Below are positions 14,562 to 23,467 of a stretch of DNA of 24,052 nucleotides, piece by piece. This DNA comes from a virus: the IMG/VR virus record IMGVR_UViG_3300031566_000363, positions 1-24,052 of that record. One strand, written 5' to 3'. The position numbers and the translations under genes were made by a program. Position 1 is the first letter of the stretch, and the number at the start of each line of letters is the position of its first letter. The notes beneath the pieces are model-generated. The model was given only the letters and a program-made list of their open reading frames with translations, was not told the DNA's origin and did not search any database.

Positions 14562-17500
14562 ATGGCAGATCGAGAATTTAAAGTTGGAATCATCCTTGAT
14601 GCAAGCGGTGTGATTAAAGGTGTCGAGGACGCCGATGGTGCGATAGTAAAATTTACCAAAAGCCTTGAAGATTCGAAAACTGCTCTGGTCGAAACCGCAG
14701 ACGACTCGACAAATCTAGGCGATGCTCAAGTTGAGATGGCCGGAAAAACAGAAATATCTCACGCAGCAATCACAGCTTTAAATCAGGCACTAGAAATAGG
14801 TAAAAAAGCTTACGAAGCAATCAGCGGCGCAATCTCTAGCACGACAGAAGTCTATTCTATACAGGAGATCGCGGAGCAAGGGGTCGCGAACGCTTTAAAA
14901 TTAACGAATTCATTTACCGAGACAGGTTTGCAAGGCTGGAAGGACTGGGCAAGTGAATTGCAAAACGTTACTACCACAGGCGACGAGGCGACACTCGAGC
15001 TTATTAAAATGTCGAAAGCTCTCGGCCTTACCGACGAACAAACGAAAACATTAATTACGGCATCGGTCGATCTTTCTGCGGTGACTGGTAAAGGTGTGAA
15101 GTCGAGTTTTAAGCTTTTGCAGGGCACCTATTCCGGTGTCGCGACTTCTCTTGAAAAATTGGGGCTCAATGTAAAATCGCTTACCGTCGATCAAATAAAA
15201 TCTGGAGCTGGCGTCGATTTAGTCGCTGAAAAATTTAAGGGATTAGCCGAAGCGCAGACTAAAACATTTACCGGAGCCAGCATTCAGGCAGCGAATGCCT
15301 TCGGCGATGTCCTCGAGGAGATTGGAAAACTATTTGTCGAGGTTTTAGATCTTACTGGCAGAGGTCATGCGATGACTCAATTTTGGGTTGAAGTTGGCAA
15401 GGCTGTCGGGCAAGTGAGAGAAGCAGTCCTGGTCGCTAAAGATGTGATGATTGGATTTATAGAATTGCCGTGGTCTAAATTAACGACTGCGGCGAGCCTT
15501 ATGGGAGGTTTAGCGATTGCAATTGTTGCGGTGCAAATCGCGACGGGGACTGCCAACGCAAACATGATCGCATTTATTTTAAATATTGTGAGATCGGGAG
15601 CCGCCGCGTTAACCACTGGCGCGCAATACGCGCTACTAGCAGTCAAGGCGGGGCTTATAGCGGCAGGCGTTGCAACCGTGGTTATAGCGGTTGATCTACT
15701 AGTCAGAAATTTAGATAACCTTTCCGGCCTAGCAGACGTTGTCTGGAATGTTTTCAAAAAAGCATTCGCTAATATGGCAGGCGTCGTCACTTCGATGATT
15801 GGCGAGATGGGGACTGCCCTTGCGGACTTTGCAAAGGGAGCAGGGCTCTCGGGTTTAGGTGAGGCCCTTGGGAGCGCAGCGCAATCCGCATCAAATACCG
15901 CTATTGAGCAATTTGATATCGCTTCAGGGCTCCAAGTAAAAATCGATAATTTAAGTAAAAATATTGATACGGGTTTTGCTGGAGATATCGCGAAGAAATT
16001 AGACGATGCCTTCAATAGCATCAAAGTACCAGACATAGCCGCAAAGGCCGCAGGCGGCGGTGGCGGTGGTGGTGGTGGTGGTGGTGGATCATTCCCAGTG
16101 GTCGGCCCCGCTGCGGCAGGCGGCGGAGCGGCTGTAAAAGAAAAGGAAAAAGAGAAGGCGATAGTTGAAAAAATATCGGAAGCTCAAAAAAATCTCAACG
16201 ACCTTTTAAAAAACCAAACTGGAATCCAAACCACCATCAACGAATTCGGCAAATCAAACGCAGAATTGCTAAACCTTAGATTGGCAAGCCGACTGCAGGA
16301 GATCGACGCGATCGGAGCGGCGGCGGGAGCACAGGGATCACTCGCTGTTGCTGAAGCAAAATCGAACGAAATCGAATTGGCAAAATTAAAATTTGCAGAA
16401 ATGCAAAAGGCCGTGATCGATGATTTAAAAGATGATGTTCAATCGCTAAATATGAACGCTCTGAATGGAGTCGAGTTAGCGCAAGAAAAACTTAGAATCG
16501 ATCTGGAAGCTTTAAATTTAAAAGAAGATGAATTGGCGAAAGCTAACATGCTTACAGCCGAAGCAGAAAAGCTTTTAGATGCGAAGCGAAAAGCAATCGA
16601 AGCTGGATCAGCAACCGATATAAAAAAGATCGAATCCGACAAAGCGGCGGCAGGAGACAAGCCAGGGTCGGCGGCACCATCAGTTTCATTTATTAATGAA
16701 GCGCAGCTCGCGACAATTCAGGACACGTTCGGGGCCACGACAACCGCGACAGTGGGGGCCATTGGTGGAGCGGCGGCAGCTTTCGCGGGGCCAGTCGCCG
16801 CTGCAGGGGCCATTATAGGCATGGCCAGCGGGATTATAGACGCGGTCCTAAATATCCCTGCAAAGCTTGCCGAGGTTTTTAATAAGCTAACGGATTTCGG
16901 CCCTAATTTAGCGAATGCGATTAAGGATTTACTGAAGTCTATTGTGGGTATGGTTTCTAGTCTGATTCCAAATCTTCTGCAAGGTCTTTTTGACATAATA
17001 ATGTCTGTTTTGGACATGTTTGCGACATCGCTGCCAGACGCTTTCGTTTCGCTCGCAAATAAAATCCCTGAGATGCTCCAGAAATTTATCGACGCCGCTC
17101 CTGAGATGGCTCAAAAACTTATCCAGGGCCTTTTCAAAATGAATCCGACGACACTCGTTACCAAATTTATGGTTTCGATAATTAAGTCGCTGCCAAAACT
17201 AATAACATCTCTGGTGGATTCGATCCCTTTAATCATAAATGAATTTATCACCGGATTTATGGAGGGCATCGATGAGATGGTCACGATGTTCGTCGACCTT
17301 TTTATCAATGGTGGTGTGGAAAAAATAATTAAGGCGGTCATCGTCGCGCTGGCCGAAGGTGTTAAGAAAATATTCAAGGGTATTTTTGGCGGATTCAAAT
17401 TACCAAAACTACCACCGTTAGAAGTACCACCAGCACTTACAGAGCTTCCCGCGAAACTAGGAAATGCGGTTAAAAATATCGCGACCGGAATCAAGGCGGG

Positions 17501-19094
17501 AGGTTCTGATGTATTTTCCGTTCTCGATGTCTCGAAGGTAAAGTCGGCGAAGGCGATCGATAAAACTATTGGCGATGCCACGCGCCAAGCGACTAAAACG
17601 TTCGAAAATGGGTTTGCCCGCATCGGGAAAAAATTAAGTTCGCTCTGGGATAAACTTAGAGAAGTATGGCTCTGGGTTTGGGGTTTGCTTTCAGGATTGT
17701 GGGAGGGCATAAAAATGATTTTTAAAATAATCGTCGATGCCCTCCAAATACTTTGGGACGGTATCAAGGCAATTTGGGACGTGGTGGTGCAAGCATTGCA
17801 ATTGCTGTGGGATGGAATAGAGGCAATTTGGGACGTGGTGGTGCAAGCGTTGCAATTGCTCTGGGACGGCCTACAAGCGATCTGGGACGTTGTAATTTTA
17901 GCGGTGCAAGCACTATGGGACGGGCTAAAGGTAATCTGGGACGCCGTTGTACTGGCCTTACAAGGGCTTTGGGATTCTCTAAAGGAAATCTTTGCTAAGG
18001 TGTGGGAAAAATTCACGGAGGTCATTGCGTCGCTCGGCGAGGTTTTTGGAAAGCTCTGGACTTTTATTACCGAAGGTGCTCAAAAAATCCTAGACGTGAT
18101 AATGAAAATCCCAGGTTTATGGATTCAGGGAGCGACTGCGATTCTAAACGTCATCACGCAGATCCCTGGCAAGATCGGCGAAGGCGTTACCAATCTCACA
18201 AATGCGATTTCCTCTATCCCTGGAAAATTCGCCGAGGGAGCAAATACCGTCCTATCGAAATTCGGAGAAATTGGCGAAAAGGTTTTTACTCAGTTACGCG
18301 ATGCTTTCAATAAACTGAATCCTGCAAATCTTTTAGGAAAGATGTTTGATGTCGGCCCTAGTCAGGGAAAGGTAGAAGGTTTATTAGGAATTGATATTCC
18401 GGTGATTCCCTTTGCGCGCGGCGGTATTGTCCCAGGAACCTCTCCATTTTCAGGCGATAATAAAAAGAACGACACAGTCGCGGCCCTACTCTCGCCAGGG
18501 GAAGCGGTAATCCCTAACTCGGTCATGTCCGATCCAAATATAGCTCGGTTAGTAAGCTCGATTATGGACGGACAAGTGAAATTTGCTTACGGCGGCCTGA
18601 AGCCCCCTTCAATTAAGATCAGTGCTCCTAAAATATCAGCTCCGAAGTTACCATCAGTTAATGACATCAAAAAAATGAATCCTGCAGATTTAATAAAAAG
18701 TGTAACGGATAATTTAGAGGCCCTAAAAAATATGGCCTTTGGTGATGTTTGGAGTCTTTTTAAAGACGAGGTATTTAAACAAGCGCAAAACTCAGTCATG
18801 AGCCTAATTAAACAAGGGGCAGGATCATTTGATAACGGCGGCGTCGTTCCTGGTGATGGGATCGGGATGCTCCATCAAAATGAAATTGTGCTCCCAACAA
18901 ATATCATCGATAAATTAATGGGAATTCAAAAACCATCGGCGGCACCAGTCACGAATTTAACCCTAAATGCAACGATCGCAATTGCTGGCGATGGCAGGGC
19001 TACGGGGAAAAAAGTTATCGATGAGATGTTTGTCGAGCTTCGAAAGCGAAGTGCTAATCAGAAAATCATGTTTCAGTCAGGACTAATAGCATGA
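14562..19094 (+). CDS. Tail tape measure protein
   Basis: This very long protein sets tail length and exits first during DNA ejection. At 1510 residues, using the usual 1.5 Angstrom per residue, the tail would be about 225 nm. Seen features in order are a helical N-terminus, hydrophobic stretches at about 310-375, a run of 12 Gly at 498-509, a coiled-coil region around 535-675, another hydrophobic stretch at about 728-775, and seven 18-residue Trp repeats at 1028-1153. Two Gly-Gly-x-Val-Pro-Gly modules, ARGGIVPG near 1286 with LLSPGEAVIPNSV and NGGVVPG near 1426 with LHQNEIVLPTNI, are typical of the C-terminal part of this family. No lytic domain is visible. The ATG follows GAGGA; the stop overlaps the next gene (ATGA). 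Confidence 0.95.
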   Translation: MADREFKVGIILDASGVIKGVEDADGAIVKFTKSLEDSKTALVETADDSTNLGDAQVEMAGKTEISHAAITALNQALEIGKKAYEAISGAISSTTEVYSIQEIAEQGVANALKLTNSFTETGLQGWKDWASELQNVTTTGDEATLELIKMSKALGLTDEQTKTLITASVDLSAVTGKGVKSSFKLLQGTYSGVATSLEKLGLNVKSLTVDQIKSGAGVDLVAEKFKGLAEAQTKTFTGASIQAANAFGDVLEEIGKLFVEVLDLTGRGHAMTQFWVEVGKAVGQVREAVLVAKDVMIGFIELPWSKLTTAASLMGGLAIAIVAVQIATGTANANMIAFILNIVRSGAAALTTGAQYALLAVKAGLIAAGVATVVIAVDLLVRNLDNLSGLADVVWNVFKKAFANMAGVVTSMIGEMGTALADFAKGAGLSGLGEALGSAAQSASNTAIEQFDIASGLQVKIDNLSKNIDTGFAGDIAKKLDDAFNSIKVPDIAAKAAGGGGGGGGGGGGSFPVVGPAAAGGGAAVKEKEKEKAIVEKISEAQKNLNDLLKNQTGIQTTINEFGKSNAELLNLRLASRLQEIDAIGAAAGAQGSLAVAEAKSNEIELAKLKFAEMQKAVIDDLKDDVQSLNMNALNGVELAQEKLRIDLEALNLKEDELAKANMLTAEAEKLLDAKRKAIEAGSATDIKKIESDKAAAGDKPGSAAPSVSFINEAQLATIQDTFGATTTATVGAIGGAAAAFAGPVAAAGAIIGMASGIIDAVLNIPAKLAEVFNKLTDFGPNLANAIKDLLKSIVGMVSSLIPNLLQGLFDIIMSVLDMFATSLPDAFVSLANKIPEMLQKFIDAAPEMAQKLIQGLFKMNPTTLVTKFMVSIIKSLPKLITSLVDSIPLIINEFITGFMEGIDEMVTMFVDLFINGGVEKIIKAVIVALAEGVKKIFKGIFGGFKLPKLPPLEVPPALTELPAKLGNAVKNIATGIKAGGSDVFSVLDVSKVKSAKAIDKTIGDATRQATKTFENGFARIGKKLSSLWDKLREVWLWVWGLLSGLWEGIKMIFKIIVDALQILWDGIKAIWDVVVQALQLLWDGIEAIWDVVVQALQLLWDGLQAIWDVVILAVQALWDGLKVIWDAVVLALQGLWDSLKEIFAKVWEKFTEVIASLGEVFGKLWTFITEGAQKILDVIMKIPGLWIQGATAILNVITQIPGKIGEGVTNLTNAISSIPGKFAEGANTVLSKFGEIGEKVFTQLRDAFNKLNPANLLGKMFDVGPSQGKVEGLLGIDIPVIPFARGGIVPGTSPFSGDNKKNDTVAALLSPGEAVIPNSVMSDPNIARLVSSIMDGQVKFAYGGLKPPSIKISAPKISAPKLPSVNDIKKMNPADLIKSVTDNLEALKNMAFGDVWSLFKDEVFKQAQNSVMSLIKQGAGSFDNGGVVPGDGIGMLHQNEIVLPTNIIDKLMGIQKPSAAPVTNLTLNATIAIAGDGRATGKKVIDEMFVELRKRSANQKIMFQSGLIA
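16053..16088 (+). repeat. GGT/GGC triplet run coding 12 glycines
   Basis: Twelve consecutive Gly codons, mainly GGT, lie within the tape measure gene and are followed by a Pro/Ala/Gly linker. The run probably separates two rigid helical sections. Triplet slippage here would change length without breaking the frame. Confidence 0.9.
17643..18020 (+). repeat. Seven tandem 54-base repeats (18 residues each) in the tape measure gene
   Basis: The unit reads LWDGIKAIWDVVVQALQL with Leu-Trp at positions 1-2 and a second aromatic residue at 9 in most copies. The copies start at 17643, 17697, 17751, 17805, 17859, 17913 and 17967. The copies at 17751 and 17805 match in 48 of 54 bases, including 28 in a row, which points to a recent duplication; the outer copies have diverged. 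Eighteen residues equal five helical turns, so each copy repeats the same hydrophobic face. Confidence 0.88.
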
Positions 19095-20275
19095 CAGGAA
19101 TTTCTGCCGGATTCGGCCCGATACGTTATCTCGATTGTAGCATTACAGGTTATTTAGAAGGCCCATATTTATCCGCTCCATATTTAGGGGCCAACACTGG
19201 ATATTGTTCGCTACCATATATGAGCAATCCATATATGTTTTTTGATTTGAGATGCGGTAATCTCGGATTAGAAGCGTTGCAAGTGATCGATGCGGAAGTA
19301 AATACTGGCCTCGAGTCATTGCAGACGATTGATGCAGAAAAAAACACCAGCATCGAAACCCTACAGACGATTGACGCAGAAAAAAACACTGGTATCGAGA
19401 TCATTCGCTTTAGAGCAGATCCGACTGGCTTGCAATGCTTCTTCGCGCTATACAATGTTAATTTATTGCGAGTGCTTTGCGAGTTTGATAGTCGCGGGGT
19501 CGTGATTAATAACTGGGTGGTGCAAGCTGGCGGTACTGCGGCTGGACATTTCGATATCAATAATATCAATACCGATATTTGGGAGGAGATTTATCGCTCC
19601 AACGATGTCCAGATTACGATTGATTGCGATATCGGCATCGCCAGAAAGAGCCGTCCCGATACTTTCTGGTGGGGCAATCACAATCTCACTAGCGGTGCAA
19701 ATATAACCGTGATCGGTTCCAACGATCCGACGTTCGTCGCTCCCGAGTGGCAGTTTATTGTTGAAACGATAACGCCAGAGCAGGTTTTTTATATCCTTCC
19801 AGAGGACGATTTCCCGCTCACAGGCGTCAGATACGTTCGACAGATTATTGTCGACACCACCAATCCCGCTGGCTACCTAGAGTTTGGCCATATTTTATTT
19901 AGCTCTGCGATTGTTTTTAATGGTGACTGCATTACTCAGGACATCACCAAGCAGATCGTGCAATTCAAGGACGAATTTCAGACCGAGGGATTTACCTCGT
20001 CAATGAATCACCGAGCCTTGCGAAAGAACGTTAATTTTCAATTTAAAAACCTAAGAACCGGGCTCGGAAACTATAACCGTCTAGTGGATGATGTATTTTT
20101 GAAGGCCAGAACAGATCTGAAATGCCTTTGGATTCCTTATCCATTGCAACCGACGAGGTTCGGGGTCTTCGCCAAGCTAACAACGATACCAGCGGAGCAA
20201 CATAACCTTCTTGGCGATGCTTCTCAGGATCTAGATTTTGTTTCCTTCGATATTTCAGTAGACGAGGCGTTATAG
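19091..20275 (+). CDS. Tail-tip protein downstream of the tape measure (probable distal tail protein)
   Basis: The 394-residue product follows the tape measure with an ATGA overlap, where distal tail or tip proteins are normally found. Residues 59-114 are four 14-residue repeats (GLESLQTIDAEKNT type). From about 170 comes a beta-rich domain with VQITIDCDIGIARKSRPDT, GNHNLTSGANITVIGSNDP and a closing strand near 290. The HNLTSGA...GSND element is a pattern I recognise from phage tail proteins with a carbohydrate-binding-like fold. The C-terminal part has no recognised motif. Attachment of the tip to sugar on the host is a possible role, but this is inference. AGGA precedes the start. Confidence 0.65.
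   Translation: MTGISAGFGPIRYLDCSITGYLEGPYLSAPYLGANTGYCSLPYMSNPYMFFDLRCGNLGLEALQVIDAEVNTGLESLQTIDAEKNTSIETLQTIDAEKNTGIEIIRFRADPTGLQCFFALYNVNLLRVLCEFDSRGVVINNWVVQAGGTAAGHFDINNINTDIWEEIYRSNDVQITIDCDIGIARKSRPDTFWWGNHNLTSGANITVIGSNDPTFVAPEWQFIVETITPEQVFYILPEDDFPLTGVRYVRQIIVDTTNPAGYLEFGHILFSSAIVFNGDCITQDITKQIVQFKDEFQTEGFTSSMNHRALRKNVNFQFKNLRTGLGNYNRLVDDVFLKARTDLKCLWIPYPLQPTRFGVFAKLTTIPAEQHNLLGDASQDLDFVSFDISVDEAL
19265..19432 (+). repeat. Four tandem 42-base repeats (14 residues) in the tail-tip gene
   Basis: Copies begin at 19265, 19307, 19349 and 19391. The consensus is G-L-E-x-L-Q-T-I-D-A-E-K-N-T; the last copy is diverged. Copies 2 and 3 share 11 identical bases (CAGACGATTGA) and nearly identical ends. 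Fourteen residues are two heptads, which suits a short coiled coil or a rod-like repeat. Confidence 0.85.
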
Positions 20276-22378
20276 ATGGGGGCAACGCGAGACAGAAGGC
20301 CATACTTAGTCGCGACAAGCGTCGATCAATCGCTACTTGATGAAATGGCCAGCAATTTAAACAGCCAAATCGAGTTTGTGGTCGACGTAAACGCGCCGGA
20401 CGGCAGTATTATCCGCGCTTCTAACCGGAATAAATATATAGAAGGCGTCTGGTATGCAGCGATTTTAGAGGAAATACCGTCTCCAGTTAAAACATTAGGC
20501 GAGTGGCTCCAGGCAGGACTAGATTTTTCGACCGTCACGATCAGTATTTTAAACGTTCTAGGGCAGTTTAATAACTTTACTCCTGGCGGATCGGACTACA
20601 AAGATTGGACTGGACTTGCTCTGTCGATCAGGATCGGCCTTTTTGATATCGGCGCGAGCTACCAAACAATATTCGAAGGCTTTATAACGGACATCGGCGG
20701 GTTTGGAAGGAGCCAAAGGACGATAAATATCACCGCGCGCGATCGCTACGACACCTTAAACAAGCAGTTTCCGACCGCGATATTTAACAACGTGACGTGG
20801 CCAGACATTGAAGACAGTTTAATCGGCACCATCATCCCGATTGTCTACGGGGATTACACCACGATAAACAGTCGTACTCCCGCAATGATCCCTGCTTTCC
20901 CAGTTAACGGCGCAGACCTGGAGGTTATCGGGGGCCCGAACGGCGACGAGGAATTAACGGCGGCATCGGGAACGGTTGCAGTCGTAAATAATACGTTTGA
21001 CGCTGGCGATGCGGTCATTGTTAACACGGTTTCGTTTACACTGGACACCGAATGGACGGCTGGTGTGGACACTGATGCGAGTGCGATTGCGATTCGTGAC
21101 GCAATAAATGCCTCGGTAAATGTTCTAATCAGTGGTGTGGTAACGGCGGCTCTAGACGGATCGATTCCATCGACAATTATCATAACTGCGGTCGTTCCAG
21201 GGCAAGCGGGAAACGCGATCCCATTATCCTTGTCTGATGGTGCGACTTTAAACTTCAATATAACGGCTTTTTCAGGAGGGTTTGACGACAAACGCCACAA
21301 TGTCCAAATGGTTATTTCAGAAAACGACAACACAGTATTCCAAACCGAGAACGTTTATTATCGCGTGAACGCGCAGGAGTACGTCAAAGTCCCCGCAACA
21401 GAAATTACAGCGGTCTCGGTCGGGAAAAACCAGTTTGAGATCAAGCAAGTCTCTCCTATTAATTGGATTCCCGAGCCAGACGGCGAAGGTGGAGTCATTT
21501 TATCTAAATATAGGTTCAGCGGCAGCGACGAATTTTTCGTTCGGGTTAAAGGAAAGGCTTTAGGCGGCGCGGGTTTCGATACGAACGCCATTTCGATCGT
21601 AAAAGACATTTTAAAAACTTATGGAGGCGTCACTGATCCAGATTTTGATCCTAATTTTGAAACCTATAGGATAAAATCCAGCCCTGCTCAGAGCGCGATT
21701 GCAAATATACCAGTGCGGGCATGGATCAGAGAGCAACAAGTGGTGGTGGAGTATACGCTGCAGATTTTTGAGCAGATCAGAATCGAGTATTTTATCGAAA
21801 GATCCGCGCAATTAATCAAAATAAATTCGCTTCATTTTGAGGATATAAATACGGCGTCATCAATCGTTGTTAGAAACTGGGACATCGGCAGAAATAGTTT
21901 GACGATGACGACAAGCGATACTCATTTTATAAATCAAGCTCAGGGAGCCTACGATTTAAATCCGGCTCTTGACGGCAATTCGTTTAATACAGAATTTTAT
22001 GAAAATCCTCTCTCGATCTCGAACACTAAAACCGTTGCTAAGCAGATTTCTTTTCCAAATATCGAATCAAAATCCGACGTGATTAATCAGCTAATAGAAA
22101 TTTTGAGAATGTCGTCGTCGAATTTTGAAATATTAAATATAAATATGACGAGCCGCGCCTTGCTGCAAGACCTCGGGGACTTTATTATCATCGATGTCCA
22201 GATTGGGTCGACTATATTTAACAACGTCCCCTGCCAGATAAGAGAAATCGGTTATGGGAACTCAGGAAACATTCAGTTAAAGGTATGGTCATATTTGATG
22301 ATGCCTTACCCTGGATATAATAGCGGGGCTCCAGGGATCGTTGGTGGCTTTGATGCTACAATATCGTTATCATCCTAA
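20276..22378 (+). CDS. Tail hub / baseplate-like protein
   Basis: The 700-residue product starts directly after the previous stop. Its first 200 residues have the tail-hub style: a strand-rich region with FEGFITDIGGFGRSQRTINI, then TARDRYDTLN and IGTIIPIVYGDYTT. At about residues 230-338 there is an inserted domain with DAGDAVIVNTVSFTLD, AIAIRDAINAS and GQAGNAIPLSLSDGA; the FxAGDxxxxNxxxFT order is found in many phage surface domains. The hub part then resumes and ends with IELNIxMTSR-type and LKVWSYLMMPYPGY sequences. I infer that it forms the tip plug or hub connecting tail tube and fibres. No catalytic motif is seen. Confidence 0.65.
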   Translation: MGATRDRRPYLVATSVDQSLLDEMASNLNSQIEFVVDVNAPDGSIIRASNRNKYIEGVWYAAILEEIPSPVKTLGEWLQAGLDFSTVTISILNVLGQFNNFTPGGSDYKDWTGLALSIRIGLFDIGASYQTIFEGFITDIGGFGRSQRTINITARDRYDTLNKQFPTAIFNNVTWPDIEDSLIGTIIPIVYGDYTTINSRTPAMIPAFPVNGADLEVIGGPNGDEELTAASGTVAVVNNTFDAGDAVIVNTVSFTLDTEWTAGVDTDASAIAIRDAINASVNVLISGVVTAALDGSIPSTIIITAVVPGQAGNAIPLSLSDGATLNFNITAFSGGFDDKRHNVQMVISENDNTVFQTENVYYRVNAQEYVKVPATEITAVSVGKNQFEIKQVSPINWIPEPDGEGGVILSKYRFSGSDEFFVRVKGKALGGAGFDTNAISIVKDILKTYGGVTDPDFDPNFETYRIKSSPAQSAIANIPVRAWIREQQVVVEYTLQIFEQIRIEYFIERSAQLIKINSLHFEDINTASSIVVRNWDIGRNSLTMTTSDTHFINQAQGAYDLNPALDGNSFNTEFYENPLSISNTKTVAKQISFPNIESKSDVINQLIEILRMSSSNFEILNINMTSRALLQDLGDFIIIDVQIGSTIFNNVPCQIREIGYGNSGNIQLKVWSYLMMPYPGYNSGAPGIVGGFDATISLSS

Positions 22379-22396
22379 CCAAATAGAGGTTTTGAA

Positions 22397-23107
22397 ATGA
22401 GTGTTCTTTTATTAATTGCCAAAACAAGTCTTGGTGCTCAGGTCGCCGACCCATTGTCTGGCGGTGGAGTCGGTTATGATATCGGTGTTACTCGAAACGG
22501 CGGCTATAGCGGGCTCATCTCGAAAGCGGCAAACACAGGACACAACGATTTTTACCTGAGCCACGATGCCATCAACGATCCCGTAAGTAATTTTTCTTTA
22601 TTCGTCGAGCCTTATACGCAATTGTATGGAGGTGTTAGATCCGCAGCGGTCGATTATGCTAAATTGCAATCGCTTGCGGAAGCAACGGACGGGTCAAAAA
22701 ATAATGGGACGGGAGGAGCCGGAGGATTTGCAATCGATATGGACTGGGACGTTATCGCTGCAAACCAATTTGATTATATAAACTTTGGGCCGATTGCTGA
22801 TAGCATCGTAACGGGTGGTGGTGGTGGTGTGGTGAGATATTTCCGAAGGACTGATAGTGGAAATATAGTTGATGAGGGCTCCGACCTTATCACCAGGATA
22901 AATATATTGTCACAGGCAGCATTTTACGAGACAGGAGCGGGGCCAGTATCGGCGACAACTCCTCTCGATGGATTCATTGGAAAGTCGGACGACACAATTC
23001 TGGGGAATCGCATGAGAGTTAAGGCCAGACTGTTTTTGCCACAACTTGAAATTGAAGGCGGCGAGACACAGTGGGACTTAACAACGGCGTTTACTTATAC
23101 GAGTTAA
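22397..23107 (+). CDS. Hypothetical tail-associated protein, Gly-rich
   Basis: The 236-residue product is not recognised. It contains many Gly and Asp residues, a run of five Gly near 22816, an N-terminal stretch LLLIAKTSLGAQVADPLSGGG that is not a clear signal peptide, and aromatic strands such as NDFYLSHDAINDP and DMDWDVIAANQFDYINFGP. No membrane segment is evident. AGAGG precedes the ATG. Its place between the hub and the fibre-like gene suggests a tail-tip role. Confidence 0.6.
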   Translation: MSVLLLIAKTSLGAQVADPLSGGGVGYDIGVTRNGGYSGLISKAANTGHNDFYLSHDAINDPVSNFSLFVEPYTQLYGGVRSAAVDYAKLQSLAEATDGSKNNGTGGAGGFAIDMDWDVIAANQFDYINFGPIADSIVTGGGGGVVRYFRRTDSGNIVDEGSDLITRINILSQAAFYETGAGPVSATTPLDGFIGKSDDTILGNRMRVKARLFLPQLEIEGGETQWDLTTAFTYTS

Positions 23108-23108
23108 A

Positions 23109-23465
23109 ATGTTTGATCTAAGATGGTGTTTAAATTATCAAGATGGCAGGACAAAGCGTGGGCTCTGGAGCAATGACTCTTTATCGTATCTGGAGCATTC
23201 GATTGAAGGGCTCTCCTGCGCCAACATCGAAGGCAAGAATTTAGCGAATCAAAAGCAGCTAGTTTTTGCTTCTATCAAATCCGATGATTTTTGCACCTTC
23301 CAGTGGATCGCGACAGCTCCCGTTAAATATGGATTCCATCGACCCAAGATAATTGGGATGGTTCTAGTCGGTCGCGAGTACGAGATATTAATTTATATTG
23401 ATGGGAAGATGATTCCGAGGCCCCGATCTTGGGATGACAAACTAATGAAATATGGAAAGGTTTAG
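23109..23465 (+). CDS. Small hypothetical tail-region protein
   Basis: The 118-residue product has Trp-rich beta sequence: LRWCLNYQDGRTKRGLW at the N-terminus, then a middle part IEGKNLANQKQLVFASIKSDDFCTFQWIATAPV. It resembles, to my recollection, small proteins in tail regions of other phages, but I cannot name a function. It begins one base after the previous stop (TAAAATG) and lacks a clear ribosome binding site, so translation probably depends on coupling to the gene before it. Confidence 0.6.
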   Translation: MFDLRWCLNYQDGRTKRGLWSNDSLSYLEHSIEGLSCANIEGKNLANQKQLVFASIKSDDFCTFQWIATAPVKYGFHRPKIIGMVLVGREYEILIYIDGKMIPRPRSWDDKLMKYGKV

Positions 23466-23467
23466 GA

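Noticed and set aside
15377-16036. A 219-codon open frame on the - strand
   Set aside because: It is a shadow of the alanine-rich part of the tape measure gene with no recognisable protein features.
17643-18020. Tandem repeats as a CRISPR array
   Set aside because: Contiguous repeats without spacers, in frame and coding an amphipathic helix.
17111-18025. A 304-codon open frame on the - strand across the tape measure repeats
   Set aside because: It lies opposite the repeats, has low-complexity Ser/Thr/Ile sequence mirroring them, and the + strand tape measure is certain.
20854-21333. A 159-codon open frame on the - strand
   Set aside because: Opposite the inserted domain of the hub gene; composition is a by-product of its codon use.
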